Source: Puniceicoccaceae bacterium (GTDB lineage Bacteria; Verrucomicrobiota; Verrucomicrobiia; Opitutales; JAFGAQ01). From it: a stretch of DNA of 64,000 nt. The position numbers and the translations under genes were made by a program. Position 1 is the stretch's first letter. Each line of letters starts with the position of its first letter. A model generated the notes under the pieces. It was not told the origin of the DNA. It did no database searches and saw nothing but the letters and a program-made list of their open reading frames with translations. Shown here in pieces: positions 44,574 to 52,219 of the stretch. The stretch lies in the NCBI GenBank assembly GCA_028285755.1, contig JANQOQ010000004.1, positions 1-64,000 on the forward strand, written 5' to 3'.

Positions 44574-47500
44574 CTAGAAGGTGAAAGTATTTCTTATAAT
44601 GATGGATTTCTGGGGGGCTAGGCGGTAGTGAGCGATACTGCCATCTGGCTGTGCGCTAATGGGGATCACATCGTCACCACTATGATAGATATTGCGGAAA
44701 TTGACTTGTATTCTCCAGTCAACTTTATCGTCCATAATCATGCGTGAATAGCTAAGCCATAAATCACCATTGATTTGAGAGTCATCAAAGTATGGATTTT
44801 GCGTATCGAAAACAACACCCGTTACTTCATCCTCTTTGAGTGGGAAACCAATGGCTCCCTCATCCTGGTAGCGTAGGGCGCCACCAATCCCGAAACCACT
44901 GAACCTACCTTCAACAAAGGTGTAATTTGTGATGAGGTTTGCCCGCCATTCGCGCTGCTCCTCCACCACAGCTCCATTTTGATCCTGCAGTGCCTGGAAT
45001 GGGATGTATATACTTGTTGTATAACGTTGGTCTACCGTATTATCAAAATATGGATTTGAAGGATCATCCACACCGAGGGCAAACGTTTCGAGATCGTAAA
45101 AACCGGTTACCGGATCAGCGATGTTCGTAGTGTTTGTAATACCCGGAGTGAATTGTAGCAAGGAAGGCCCATTGGGTAATGCACGGTTGGCCTCCCATAC
45201 GGGGCGGCGGATGCTCAGGTATTCAGCTACACCCGGAGCATTGTTGCTGATCACGGTTTCCTGACGCGCAATATTCAGCAAAACTCTCCAGTTTGGCAAC
45301 GGATTGTAGATCAAGTCAATCTCGACACCCTCGGCAGTGGTGTCAGTTGTGTCTGCCAAGGTTGTAGGCACGGTTGTGTCCCAATTCGTATCCAAGGTCG
45401 GTGGAATTGCATTAAATTGATCAATTACCTCCTGAGGTGGGGTTCCCCAGCTGTCCGACACATTGGTGCCAGGTGCAAAATTACCATTACGGTCTGATTG
45501 CCAGTAGACGCTTGCGTCAAAGAAATCGATGCCGATAGCACTACTTAGCAGACCGGTAGCATCAGGAAGAGTCTGGTTAGTGAAATTGCTCTCGTACCAG
45601 TTGACGCGCATGTTGAACTTGTCATCAAAGAGACTAACGGTAAACCCATAGTCTTCTGTGGTCCCTTCTGGCGCGCTAATGGTTCGCCCAAAAGCATCTT
45701 CACGCAAGCCAACCGGGTTAAAGTTGCTGGATTTGTTATAATGTACGCTTAAGCCTGAATTAAAGGGCAACTGGATACTATCCGGCAGGTGACCAACTAC
45801 ACTATATGTGCGTGTTTCACCACTACCCTCCAATTGTGCGCTATCCGGCAACACCATTTGATTGATCAGACGGATTTGTTCATCATCTACGGGTGCAGAG
45901 GCATTTGAAAACTCAAACTCATCTCTCCGCCAGCCAAACAAGGTTACAATATGACCATCAAAGAAACTACTGTTTAAACTGACCGCATAAGAATCTACAA
46001 TATCCTCACTAAGACTGCCTGATGTAGCGACTTCTGAAACCGTCAACGTGCGATCCCGGAAACGCTGTACATCCTTATCCCACAGGACTGCATTGACTTG
46101 TTCACCCTGGCTGTAGCGTGGGTTTACGCTGAGCCTTGAAATGCTGACTTGATCCAATGTCGAAGCAGCAGGCCCCAGATAAATTGCACGCGATGCTGAA
46201 CGATTGGCATCTCCATCTGGACGACGGCTCGTACTATTCTGCGCACCATTCGCAAGGAAGCGGTCAACATCGCCACCAAAGTAGTGCTGTCTGAACCCAT
46301 TTTGCACTTCATCTCTTTCCTGCTTATTAGCAAATGCGGTAATCGTGTGATCACCCAGTATGCTCCCCCACTTGGAATCTAACATCTCTTCGAAATCGAA
46401 GGTGTAGAAAGCAGTCGCTCTGATTGCGAAACGCTCAATCTCCCTGGTCGATCTTTCAGATCCCGGAGTCAGATAAACAGGACGCAAGATATTGGGGTTA
46501 CTGATCCAGGTGCCGTCGTCCAGGGCAATAGGATAGCTAACATTCGGATCTACCTGGATGGCATGGTAGATAGACTGGTGCAACTGACCATTCACATTTT
46601 CAGTTTCCCAATTCTGGAAATCAATGCCCACTTCCACACCAAAGTTCCCATCATCGTTCAAATACTCCAGGGTGGCATTATAGGTGTGAAAATCTGCAAA
46701 TTGCCGAGCCGCATCACCCGAAAGCAGGTTATTTTCCCAATCAAAGAGTGAAAAATCGGATAGACTGTAAAAGCGCTCCTGGGTTGCAACACTGGCAGGT
46801 CGATAGCGACGTTCATTCAGCGTACTGGTCCAACGAATAGTACTGCGAAAAATATTTGCCTCATTCCTGTCTATATTATTTGCGACAAAAGTGCCAATCA
46901 TTGCTCCGCGATTATTCAGTCCTGGAGCTACCTGACCATTATTATCTGTGAAATTGACCACCTGACGATTGTGCCTGGGTGAGGGGAAGTTGACCGCACG
47001 CACCAGATCATCCGTCACTGGCTGAGCACCCGGTATCGGCAGCGTATAAGTCACTGAATAGCGCGGTAAAGTGCCTGCGGGTCTTGGAAAGTCAGGCGGA
47101 AAGTTACCCGTCCAGTTGGGCACCGGCATAGTCCCTAAACCTCCCTGAGATGCGCCGATACGATACCACTGCGAAAAATTGTCCAGTGGAGCCACCGGAT
47201 TCGGTCGGTTGGCGTCTATGGAGCCAAACTCGGTATTGGCTCGGAGTGTGAGATTCTTACTAATCTTATAAGTGGCAGTCAGATAAAGCCGCTGATCCTC
47301 TTCAAAAGCAGGCTCTTGCTGAAACTTTTCATCCTCCCATAAACCGGCTACCCGAATGCCCAGCTTATCTTCAACGATCTCTTTGTCGACATCCAGAGTT
47401 ACCCGAAAACTACCGTGATCATCAAAACGGACAGATACTTCGTTCCGGTTGCTGAAAAGTGCAGTCAATGTAGTATTATTCACAATGCCTGCAGGACTGC

Positions 47501-48086
47501 CTAAACCGAATAACAGTGAATTCGCACCGCGAACTATATCCAGACGCTCCGTATTATAGTCGTCAAAAGGAATCTCGGTTAGGTAAAAATTGCGTGTGAC
47601 ATCAGCTGCAGCCAAACCGCGGACGCGTGTCTGCCCGGTAAAGTTCAGCACATTACTGGCACCTGAAGAAGACGGTGCCCCTAAAAAACCGAAACCTTGC
47701 TGTAAGGTGGTAGACGAGAAGTTACCAAACACACCTGCCGACTCAGTGTTCCCTGTGTAGATAAACAGCTCATCCAGATTAGTTGCCGCAGTGTCCTCCA
47801 TGAACTCCTCGGTAACTACTGTAATAGAAGCACCTACATCTCTTAGTTCGGTATTGAGGCGCGTGCCTGCCAGTGTGGAGTTGGCCTGGTATCCGATATC
47901 TTCACCCGTCTCGATGACAAAGGGGGACATAAGAAATATGTTATCATCTTCACCTTGGTCGTCCTGGCCAAAAGCTACATGAAAACCTAAAAACAGAGTA
48001 GTGCCAGCAAAGAAATTGAGGCTGGACTGCCTAAGCAAATGGTAGCATTTGCGCTTCAGATTCATATAAACAGATCTGCAATTCAT
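44574..48086 (-). CDS. TonB-dependent receptor of the island, very large
   Basis: 1170 aa, near the top of the normal size range. Signal peptide probably from Met8 (MNLKRKCYHLLRQSSLNFFAGTTL, cleavage near AFGQD). The N-terminal segment DDNIFLMSPFVIETGEDIGY resembles that of the receptor at 10808-12967. The plug domain includes LRDVGASITVVTEEFMEDT, QTRVRGLAAADVTRNFYL and RLDIVRGANSLLFGLGSPAG. The barrel ends in KSIIIRNTFTF with terminal Phe. It is expected to import the oligosaccharides made by the secreted enzymes of the island. It is divergent from the LamG/DUF1961 gene with two LacI-type sites in between. Confidence 0.9.
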   Translation of the reverse strand: MNCRSVYMNLKRKCYHLLRQSSLNFFAGTTLFLGFHVAFGQDDQGEDDNIFLMSPFVIETGEDIGYQANSTLAGTRLNTELRDVGASITVVTEEFMEDTAATNLDELFIYTGNTESAGVFGNFSSTTLQQGFGFLGAPSSSGASNVLNFTGQTRVRGLAAADVTRNFYLTEIPFDDYNTERLDIVRGANSLLFGLGSPAGIVNNTTLTALFSNRNEVSVRFDDHGSFRVTLDVDKEIVEDKLGIRVAGLWEDEKFQQEPAFEEDQRLYLTATYKISKNLTLRANTEFGSIDANRPNPVAPLDNFSQWYRIGASQGGLGTMPVPNWTGNFPPDFPRPAGTLPRYSVTYTLPIPGAQPVTDDLVRAVNFPSPRHNRQVVNFTDNNGQVAPGLNNRGAMIGTFVANNIDRNEANIFRSTIRWTSTLNERRYRPASVATQERFYSLSDFSLFDWENNLLSGDAARQFADFHTYNATLEYLNDDGNFGVEVGIDFQNWETENVNGQLHQSIYHAIQVDPNVSYPIALDDGTWISNPNILRPVYLTPGSERSTREIERFAIRATAFYTFDFEEMLDSKWGSILGDHTITAFANKQERDEVQNGFRQHYFGGDVDRFLANGAQNSTSRRPDGDANRSASRAIYLGPAASTLDQVSISRLSVNPRYSQGEQVNAVLWDKDVQRFRDRTLTVSEVATSGSLSEDIVDSYAVSLNSSFFDGHIVTLFGWRRDEFEFSNASAPVDDEQIRLINQMVLPDSAQLEGSGETRTYSVVGHLPDSIQLPFNSGLSVHYNKSSNFNPVGLREDAFGRTISAPEGTTEDYGFTVSLFDDKFNMRVNWYESNFTNQTLPDATGLLSSAIGIDFFDASVYWQSDRNGNFAPGTNVSDSWGTPPQEVIDQFNAIPPTLDTNWDTTVPTTLADTTDTTAEGVEIDLIYNPLPNWRVLLNIARQETVISNNAPGVAEYLSIRRPVWEANRALPNGPSLLQFTPGITNTTNIADPVTGFYDLETFALGVDDPSNPYFDNTVDQRYTTSIYIPFQALQDQNGAVVEEQREWRANLITNYTFVEGRFSGFGIGGALRYQDEGAIGFPLKEDEVTGVVFDTQNPYFDDSQINGDLWLSYSRMIMDDKVDWRIQVNFRNIYHSGDDVIPISAQPDGSIAHYRLAPQKSIIIRNTFTF

Positions 48087-48240
48087 TTTTATAAGTAATT
48101 AGAGTTATGACAAAAACTATATTCGCACAATCTTGCGGTAATTGAATACACTACGGGGCATGCAAACATTGGTATGTCTATAATTTTGGGTTCATGGTGG
48201 AGCTAATCCTAGGGATGGGAATCTTACAACGCGAACACCA

Positions 48241-48253
48241 TGTTAACGTATCA
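48241..48253. promoter_or_regulatory. LacI-type operator in the receptor/DUF1961 divergent promoter, first copy
   Basis: TGTTAACGTATCA; its reverse complement TGATACGTTAACA differs by one base from the lacI-proximal site. It lies 155 bp upstream of the receptor start. The 330-bp spacer 48087-48417 holds this and the next site and no gene. Confidence 0.6.
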
Positions 48254-48325
48254 AAAATTCAGATAGTCTGACTAAATTTTAAACAACAAATTGCTGGTAC
48301 AATTTCATTTAGCTCCAAGAAGGAA

Positions 48326-48338
48326 TGTTACACTAACA
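48326..48338. promoter_or_regulatory. LacI-type operator in the receptor/DUF1961 divergent promoter, second copy
   Basis: TGTTACACTAACA, a match to TGTTAnnnTAACA, 79 bp upstream of the DUF1961 gene. Confidence 0.75.
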
Positions 48339-48417
48339 AGCGGTGGTTCTTGGATCAGATATAATACTAAAGTAGCTAAATTGCAGAGGTAATTACTACC
48401 CAAAAGTATATCATGTA

Positions 48418-49872
48418 ATGAGCAATAAACATTCAGCTAAGAAGACTTACTTTTCTTCAAAAGACGATTTTCATGATGGAGAAATCCAAGGGTGCTTTCG
48501 TAAAATTAGTGTGGCTGGCGGAGTTGGCTTGGTCGCTGGCTCCATGCAGGCGAAGCTAGAACTCGGTCACGTGCAACTGTACGCTTCCAAAGGATCGCTC
48601 GTTTTCTGGCTACTGCCTCTGGAAACTCTTGCCACTGCAGCCCAACGTCCCGACTACGCGGATCATCTCCCAAATCCATCTGCCTATATCTTATTAAGCG
48701 ACACTCAAAATCGTGAGCACTTGGCAAACGGTCGCTTTAAACTCGTATGGGATTCTGACTGGTATCCGCAAATGTATTTTAGAATGGATCGGGGACTGGG
48801 TCATCTACCTGTGGGTGAACAATGGACGACAGGCGTCGCACTGACTAACCATTTTACCTTAGAAGAACATAAGTGGTATTGTTTTGCGGCAGTATGGGAT
48901 AGAGACGCAGGATATTATGCCCTCTATGCAAATGGGATGAAAATTGCTCAAAATAATGCCTTCCCCGACCCTTCAGGCGCATTAAGAGCCCCCGGAGAAC
49001 AAATCGATACATTATACGCCGGGCATACTTGCTTTGCGATGGGAGACTTCCTTTGCTACGAGGAGGCTTTGAGTGTGGAAGTCTTACGCGAAGTATTTGC
49101 TTTAACGAAAAATGACAGAGTGATAGCTCCCACCCACTTATTCGAGAAGACGCCCTTTCAGTTTTTCCCCGATGACCAATGGCAGCAAAAATGGTCAATC
49201 GCACTGAACCAGGATAAAGATTTGGACAACTTTTACATACAGGGGAATACCCAGGCCCCATCAATAACGCCAGAAGGCCTTTTGATCGAAACACCCGTCA
49301 TCGACCAACCGATGCGCTACTACGAAGAGGATGACCTTAACCAGCTTTACCTCTGGAGTAGAGAACCTTTTGAGGGAGATATCTACGTAAAATTTGAATT
49401 TATGCCGCTACAACGCGGTGGTTTAAGCCTAATTTGTCTGCAGGCAAGCGGCATGCAGCGTGAGGATTTCATGCAGGAGTATCCGCTACGTACAACAGGT
49501 AGTATGCGCATGATTCACCTGGAAGATGTCCGTAGTTATCATTGGGAATTTTATCGCGAAATGAATGATTGTAGGAATGACGGCGCATCTCATGGTCTGT
49601 TCAAGAACCCATGGCTTTGCCCACTTGCTTTCGTCTGCGAAGAGGAACTCTATTCACTAAATACATGGCATGTTTTGGAATTTTTACAGCAGGGGCCGGA
49701 ACTAAGCGGAGCAGTAGATGGCAAACAAATATTTAATGTCCTGGATTCGGCTACCACGAACAATGGTCCGATTCTGAACTTTGGTCGCTTTGCATTACGC
49801 TGTATGATTCGCAGCAAACTGTTGTATCGCAATCTGGAAATATGGAACCGACCCAACTTTTCCGAGCTTTGA
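48418..49872 (+). CDS. Cytoplasmic two-domain protein: LamG-like jelly roll plus DUF1961-like domain
   Basis: 484 aa without signal peptide (MSNKHSAKKTYFSSKDDFHD). Residues about 20-235 look like a concanavalin/LamG sandwich (GSLVFWLLPLETLATAA, HKWYCFAAVWDRDAGYYALY, NGMKIAQNN, GDFLCYEEALSVEVL). Residues about 250-480 resemble DUF1961: YHWEFYREMNDCRNDGASHG, NTWHVLEFLQQGPELSGAVDG, NNGPILNFGRFALRCMI, YRNLEIWNRP. The biochemical role of DUF1961 is not known to me; it recurs in polysaccharide loci and a jelly-roll fold could be a lyase or hydrolase. It forms a two-gene unit with the BNR_4 gene 19 bp downstream and is under two LacI-type sites. Confidence 0.7.
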   Translation: MSNKHSAKKTYFSSKDDFHDGEIQGCFRKISVAGGVGLVAGSMQAKLELGHVQLYASKGSLVFWLLPLETLATAAQRPDYADHLPNPSAYILLSDTQNREHLANGRFKLVWDSDWYPQMYFRMDRGLGHLPVGEQWTTGVALTNHFTLEEHKWYCFAAVWDRDAGYYALYANGMKIAQNNAFPDPSGALRAPGEQIDTLYAGHTCFAMGDFLCYEEALSVEVLREVFALTKNDRVIAPTHLFEKTPFQFFPDDQWQQKWSIALNQDKDLDNFYIQGNTQAPSITPEGLLIETPVIDQPMRYYEEDDLNQLYLWSREPFEGDIYVKFEFMPLQRGGLSLICLQASGMQREDFMQEYPLRTTGSMRMIHLEDVRSYHWEFYREMNDCRNDGASHGLFKNPWLCPLAFVCEEELYSLNTWHVLEFLQQGPELSGAVDGKQIFNVLDSATTNNGPILNFGRFALRCMIRSKLLYRNLEIWNRPNFSEL

Positions 49873-49891
49873 ACTATAAATAGATAGCAAG

Positions 49892-51139
49892 ATGCAAAAT
49901 ACAGGATTAGAGGGATACCGCCGACTGCTTATAGCGGATTGTGGTTGCGATCGTGCAACCGCATACACCATGAATAATAAGTTAGTCAGGAAAGGTGATC
50001 TGCTTTTTTGCACCTGGTTGGACAACAATTTTATTTCCCACATCACAGTAGTCGATACCCGTAAGTTGAGTATCATTGTAGATAAGCCTATTGCTCAAGG
50101 GCTTGATAACCATTGTGGAACTACTCTGGAAATCGATACACAAGGCAGTATCCACGCGATTACAGGAGGCCATCACAGCCCGATGCAGTACTCTGTATGG
50201 CGCATGGAGAATACGTCATTAGTATGTATGGATCATCAGTTTTTATGGCACGGTACTTATCCTTCCATGATATGCAGTTCTGATGGAAAACTACATCTCG
50301 CATACAGACTCGAAGCAGATCACTGGGAAATACGCCTAGGCTCGAAGAAGCCTCAAGGCGATTGGCATTCAAGGGGTGCGGTAATCCGTTCTTCAATATC
50401 CGGCTACCAATTCTTTACAAATACCATTGCACAATGCCCGACCAAGCCAGGCGATCTATACCTAGGCTTCGCTTACTATCTTAAAGGTCGAGCTAAGCAC
50501 AGGAAATATTTACCCGCTTTGCTAGAAATTCACGAAAATGATGAATATATTACACTAGAAACGGATACCCTGAAGGCGCTATCAACTCCATTTTGCTTTG
50601 CCGAACTTGATGAAGGTAATTTTAAAGAAAAAGGACCCGCGCATATATCATACCGCCAACATATACTGTCAAATCTTAGTATAAACAAAACCGGTCAGGT
50701 AGCCGTTGTGATTCATGACACCAGTCGCGGCTCTGCAATGATCGGTATAAGACATTCAAATAAAACCATAAATTGGATATCATTGAATTTGAAGAAACTT
50801 TGTGAGCTTGAAGATTCCATAATAGGGCCATCGTCCGCCCTCCACCTCGCTGATACTGGCCAAATGACCATCTGCATCCAGATACATCCGACCAGCGAAG
50901 TACCAATAATGGGAAACCCAAACTCACAGTTACTGATTTTGGTTTTGGATGCTTCAGGCAACCCGATAAGCCACGAATTTATGACTGCCGAAAAGCCAAA
51001 TATCGCTTGGTTACCTTCGATTGAAAGACACCATTTCTCACAAAATCCCGCAATCCTCTACACCGAAGGCATCAACCTGGGAGGATTTGATAATAATATA
51101 AATCGTACAATTACTAATCACGTTTGGTTGTATTTATAA
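49892..51139 (+). CDS. BNR_4-type seven-bladed propeller, putative intracellular lyase or glycosidase
   Basis: 415 aa without signal peptide. KGDLLFCTWLDNNFISHITVVD, GLDNHCGTTLEIDTQGSIHA, GGHHSPMQYSVWR, GTYPSMICSSDGKLHLAYR and NTIAQCPTKPGDLYLGFAYY are blade motifs of the BNR_4 group (PF15892). That group includes PL24/PL25-type ulvan lyases and related proteins, in which the paired histidines of a GGHHS-like loop are near the active site. It is the second gene of the unit led by the DUF1961 gene. A cytoplasmic enzyme finishing imported oligosaccharides is likely. The substrate, possibly a sulfated uronate-containing polymer such as ulvan, is inference. Confidence 0.72.
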   Translation: MQNTGLEGYRRLLIADCGCDRATAYTMNNKLVRKGDLLFCTWLDNNFISHITVVDTRKLSIIVDKPIAQGLDNHCGTTLEIDTQGSIHAITGGHHSPMQYSVWRMENTSLVCMDHQFLWHGTYPSMICSSDGKLHLAYRLEADHWEIRLGSKKPQGDWHSRGAVIRSSISGYQFFTNTIAQCPTKPGDLYLGFAYYLKGRAKHRKYLPALLEIHENDEYITLETDTLKALSTPFCFAELDEGNFKEKGPAHISYRQHILSNLSINKTGQVAVVIHDTSRGSAMIGIRHSNKTINWISLNLKKLCELEDSIIGPSSALHLADTGQMTICIQIHPTSEVPIMGNPNSQLLILVLDASGNPISHEFMTAEKPNIAWLPSIERHHFSQNPAILYTEGINLGGFDNNINRTITNHVWLYL

Positions 51140-51510
51140 ATTCATGTAGTTTCTGTAAATACATACAACTTCAACATCTGTAATCCTGCCTTTTTTTTAT
51201 CTCGATTATCATATCATATTTTTATGCACCTATCGCTTAGAGCGTGTTGCATTTGAGCTGCTGGGATCAAACCATTTTACCATAAAGCGTCTACTTGCTT
51301 CTCATAGAAGCTAACAATTGCAATATACAGAGACTGTTTGCTCTATTTTATTATCACATATAGCATTCGATGAAGCCGCGAGATGACACTTTTTGTCCCG
51401 TGCAAATCGTAAGTCGTTGATCATCAGGCACCGCTATTTGAACCCGACTACCTAGGGATATCACATACCAGGCAGTATTTGTTTCTGTGTAGGTTGCCGA
51501 TTAGTATCCT
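51140..51510. other. Non-coding stretch near the right end of the island
   Basis: No gene is supported. A fragment at about 51255-51280 (GCTGCTGGGATCAAACCA) resembles, with a few changes, the T-arm part of the tRNA-like hairpin at 17101. Otherwise the stretch is AT-rich and shows no clear terminator for the BNR_4 gene. Confidence 0.5.
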
Positions 51511-51936
51511 TTAATCGAGCCGCATTTGCTTCATTTTCTTTTTTCTCAATCGCATCATCAACTCTTCTCGATTCGACTGGAACTCGGAAATCAAGTGGTA
51601 ATACTTGCCATTGAAATCGTCTACAAGTTGCTCGAATGATTTCACGCTTTCTTCGGATTCGCTGAATTGCTGCATCATTTTCTCTAAAGAATCCAAGGAT
51701 TGTTTCACATCGAGATCTAATTGTTTGAACTGTTTTTCCGAGTTTTCCAAAAAAACTTGAAATCGAGTATCTCGATGATCTTCGTTCTGTGTGATTTGAG
51801 ATAGCTGATTCACTAGCCGACAAATTCTGGTTGCCATTTTTGCTTTCGTCCCGGTTTGGGTGTTTTCGGAGTCAGTATTTTGGAGACCTTCATAACGAGT
51901 CCCCCCTTCGCCCGGTATTCGTACAATAATGTACAA
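51511..51936 (-). CDS. Small hypothetical coiled-coil protein near the attachment site
   Basis: 141 codons at most; Met34 (MATRICRLVNQLSQITQ, start at 51837) is an alternative giving 108 aa. The second half is acidic and helical with heptad-like leucines (QFKQLDLDVKQSLDSLEKMM, SVKSFEQLVDDFNGKYYHL) and ends in a basic patch (MRLRKKKMKQMRLD), as in a coiled coil. A different frame has the good ribosome-binding site AAGGGGGG before an ATG at about 51894 and reads MKVSKILTPKTPKPGRKQKW, then stops after 26 codons. A frameshift near 51815 may therefore have split one gene. I recognise no family. It lies about 140 bp inside the island's right end. Confidence 0.4.
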   Translation of the reverse strand: MYIIVRIPGEGGTRYEGLQNTDSENTQTGTKAKMATRICRLVNQLSQITQNEDHRDTRFQVFLENSEKQFKQLDLDVKQSLDSLEKMMQQFSESEESVKSFEQLVDDFNGKYYHLISEFQSNREELMMRLRKKKMKQMRLD

Positions 51937-51943
51937 TAAAAAG

Positions 51944-51964
51944 TAATACTAGATAATACTTTTT
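51944..51964. repeat. Island-end repeat, right copy
   Basis: TAATACTAGATAATACTTTTT, one mismatch to 33195-33215 and in the same orientation, just inside the right attachment repeat. Confidence 0.45.
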
Positions 51965-52074
51965 TCGGGTAATTCTGTCCCAATGAAATGAGATTGAATC
52001 TCGAAAATAAAAATTCTCGCTTCGCTCGGATTTTGGTAAGTCACACGCTATAAGTGACTTGTGCTGGTTAGCGG

Positions 52075-52125
52075 TTGGTGGAGCCGAACGGGATCGAACC
52101 GTCGACCTCTTCAATGCCATTGAAG
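52075..52125 (-). repeat. Right attachment repeat within tRNA-Ala(GGC)
   Basis: These 51 bases match 33074-33124 exactly and form the 3' part of the intact tRNA gene, from the anticodon stem to the encoded CCA plus one base. Confidence 0.93.
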
Positions 52126-52151
52126 CGCTCTTCCAACTGAGCTACGGCCCC
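52076..52151 (-). tRNA. tRNA-Ala (anticodon GGC)
   Basis: A 76-base gene on the minus strand. The acceptor strands GGGGCCG and CGGCTCC pair with one G-T. The D-arm GTAGCTCAGTTGGAAGAGC is typical. The anticodon arm is CTTCA-ATGGCAT-TGAAG, with anticodon GGC. The T-arm is GACGG-TTCGATC-CCGTT. Discriminator A and an encoded CCA follow. It is the integration site of the island and remains intact because the island restored its 3' end. Confidence 0.97.
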
Positions 52152-52164
52152 TTCTTAAAATACC

Positions 52165-52196
52165 AAAAGCGCATGATTAGGCATTCATGCGCTTTT
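52165..52196 (-). terminator. Terminator after the Tat-exported isomerase-like gene
   Basis: AAAAGCGCATGA and TCATGCGCTTTT form a perfect 12-bp stem with an 8-base loop, and the flanking A and T tracts make it bidirectional. It lies between the isomerase stop and the tRNA-Ala gene. Confidence 0.85.
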
Positions 52197-52219
52197 GTAA
52201 ATCTTTCTTTTTATACTAA

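Larger units (their letters stand above)
33074..52125. mobile_element. Genomic island inserted in tRNA-Ala(GGC), carrying a polysaccharide-utilisation locus
   Basis: The island is bounded by a perfect 51-bp direct repeat (33074-33124 and 52075-52125), 19,001 bp apart. The intact tRNA is at the right end and only its 3' part at the left. All genes in between concern one glycan pathway or its regulation, and all seven LacI-type operators found in the window lie inside. A second short repeat (33195-33215 and 51944-51964, one mismatch) lies near each inner edge. No tyrosine recombinase, relaxase or replication gene is recognisable, so the island is either immobile or moved in trans. By eye it is richer in A+T than the glycan and amino-acid loci to its left. 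Confidence 0.88.

Noticed and set aside
33074-52125. Interpreting the 51-bp repeat as a recent tandem duplication of tRNA-Ala
   Set aside because: A duplication would not place an entire glycan locus with its own regulator between the copies or stop exactly inside the tRNA; integration explains both.
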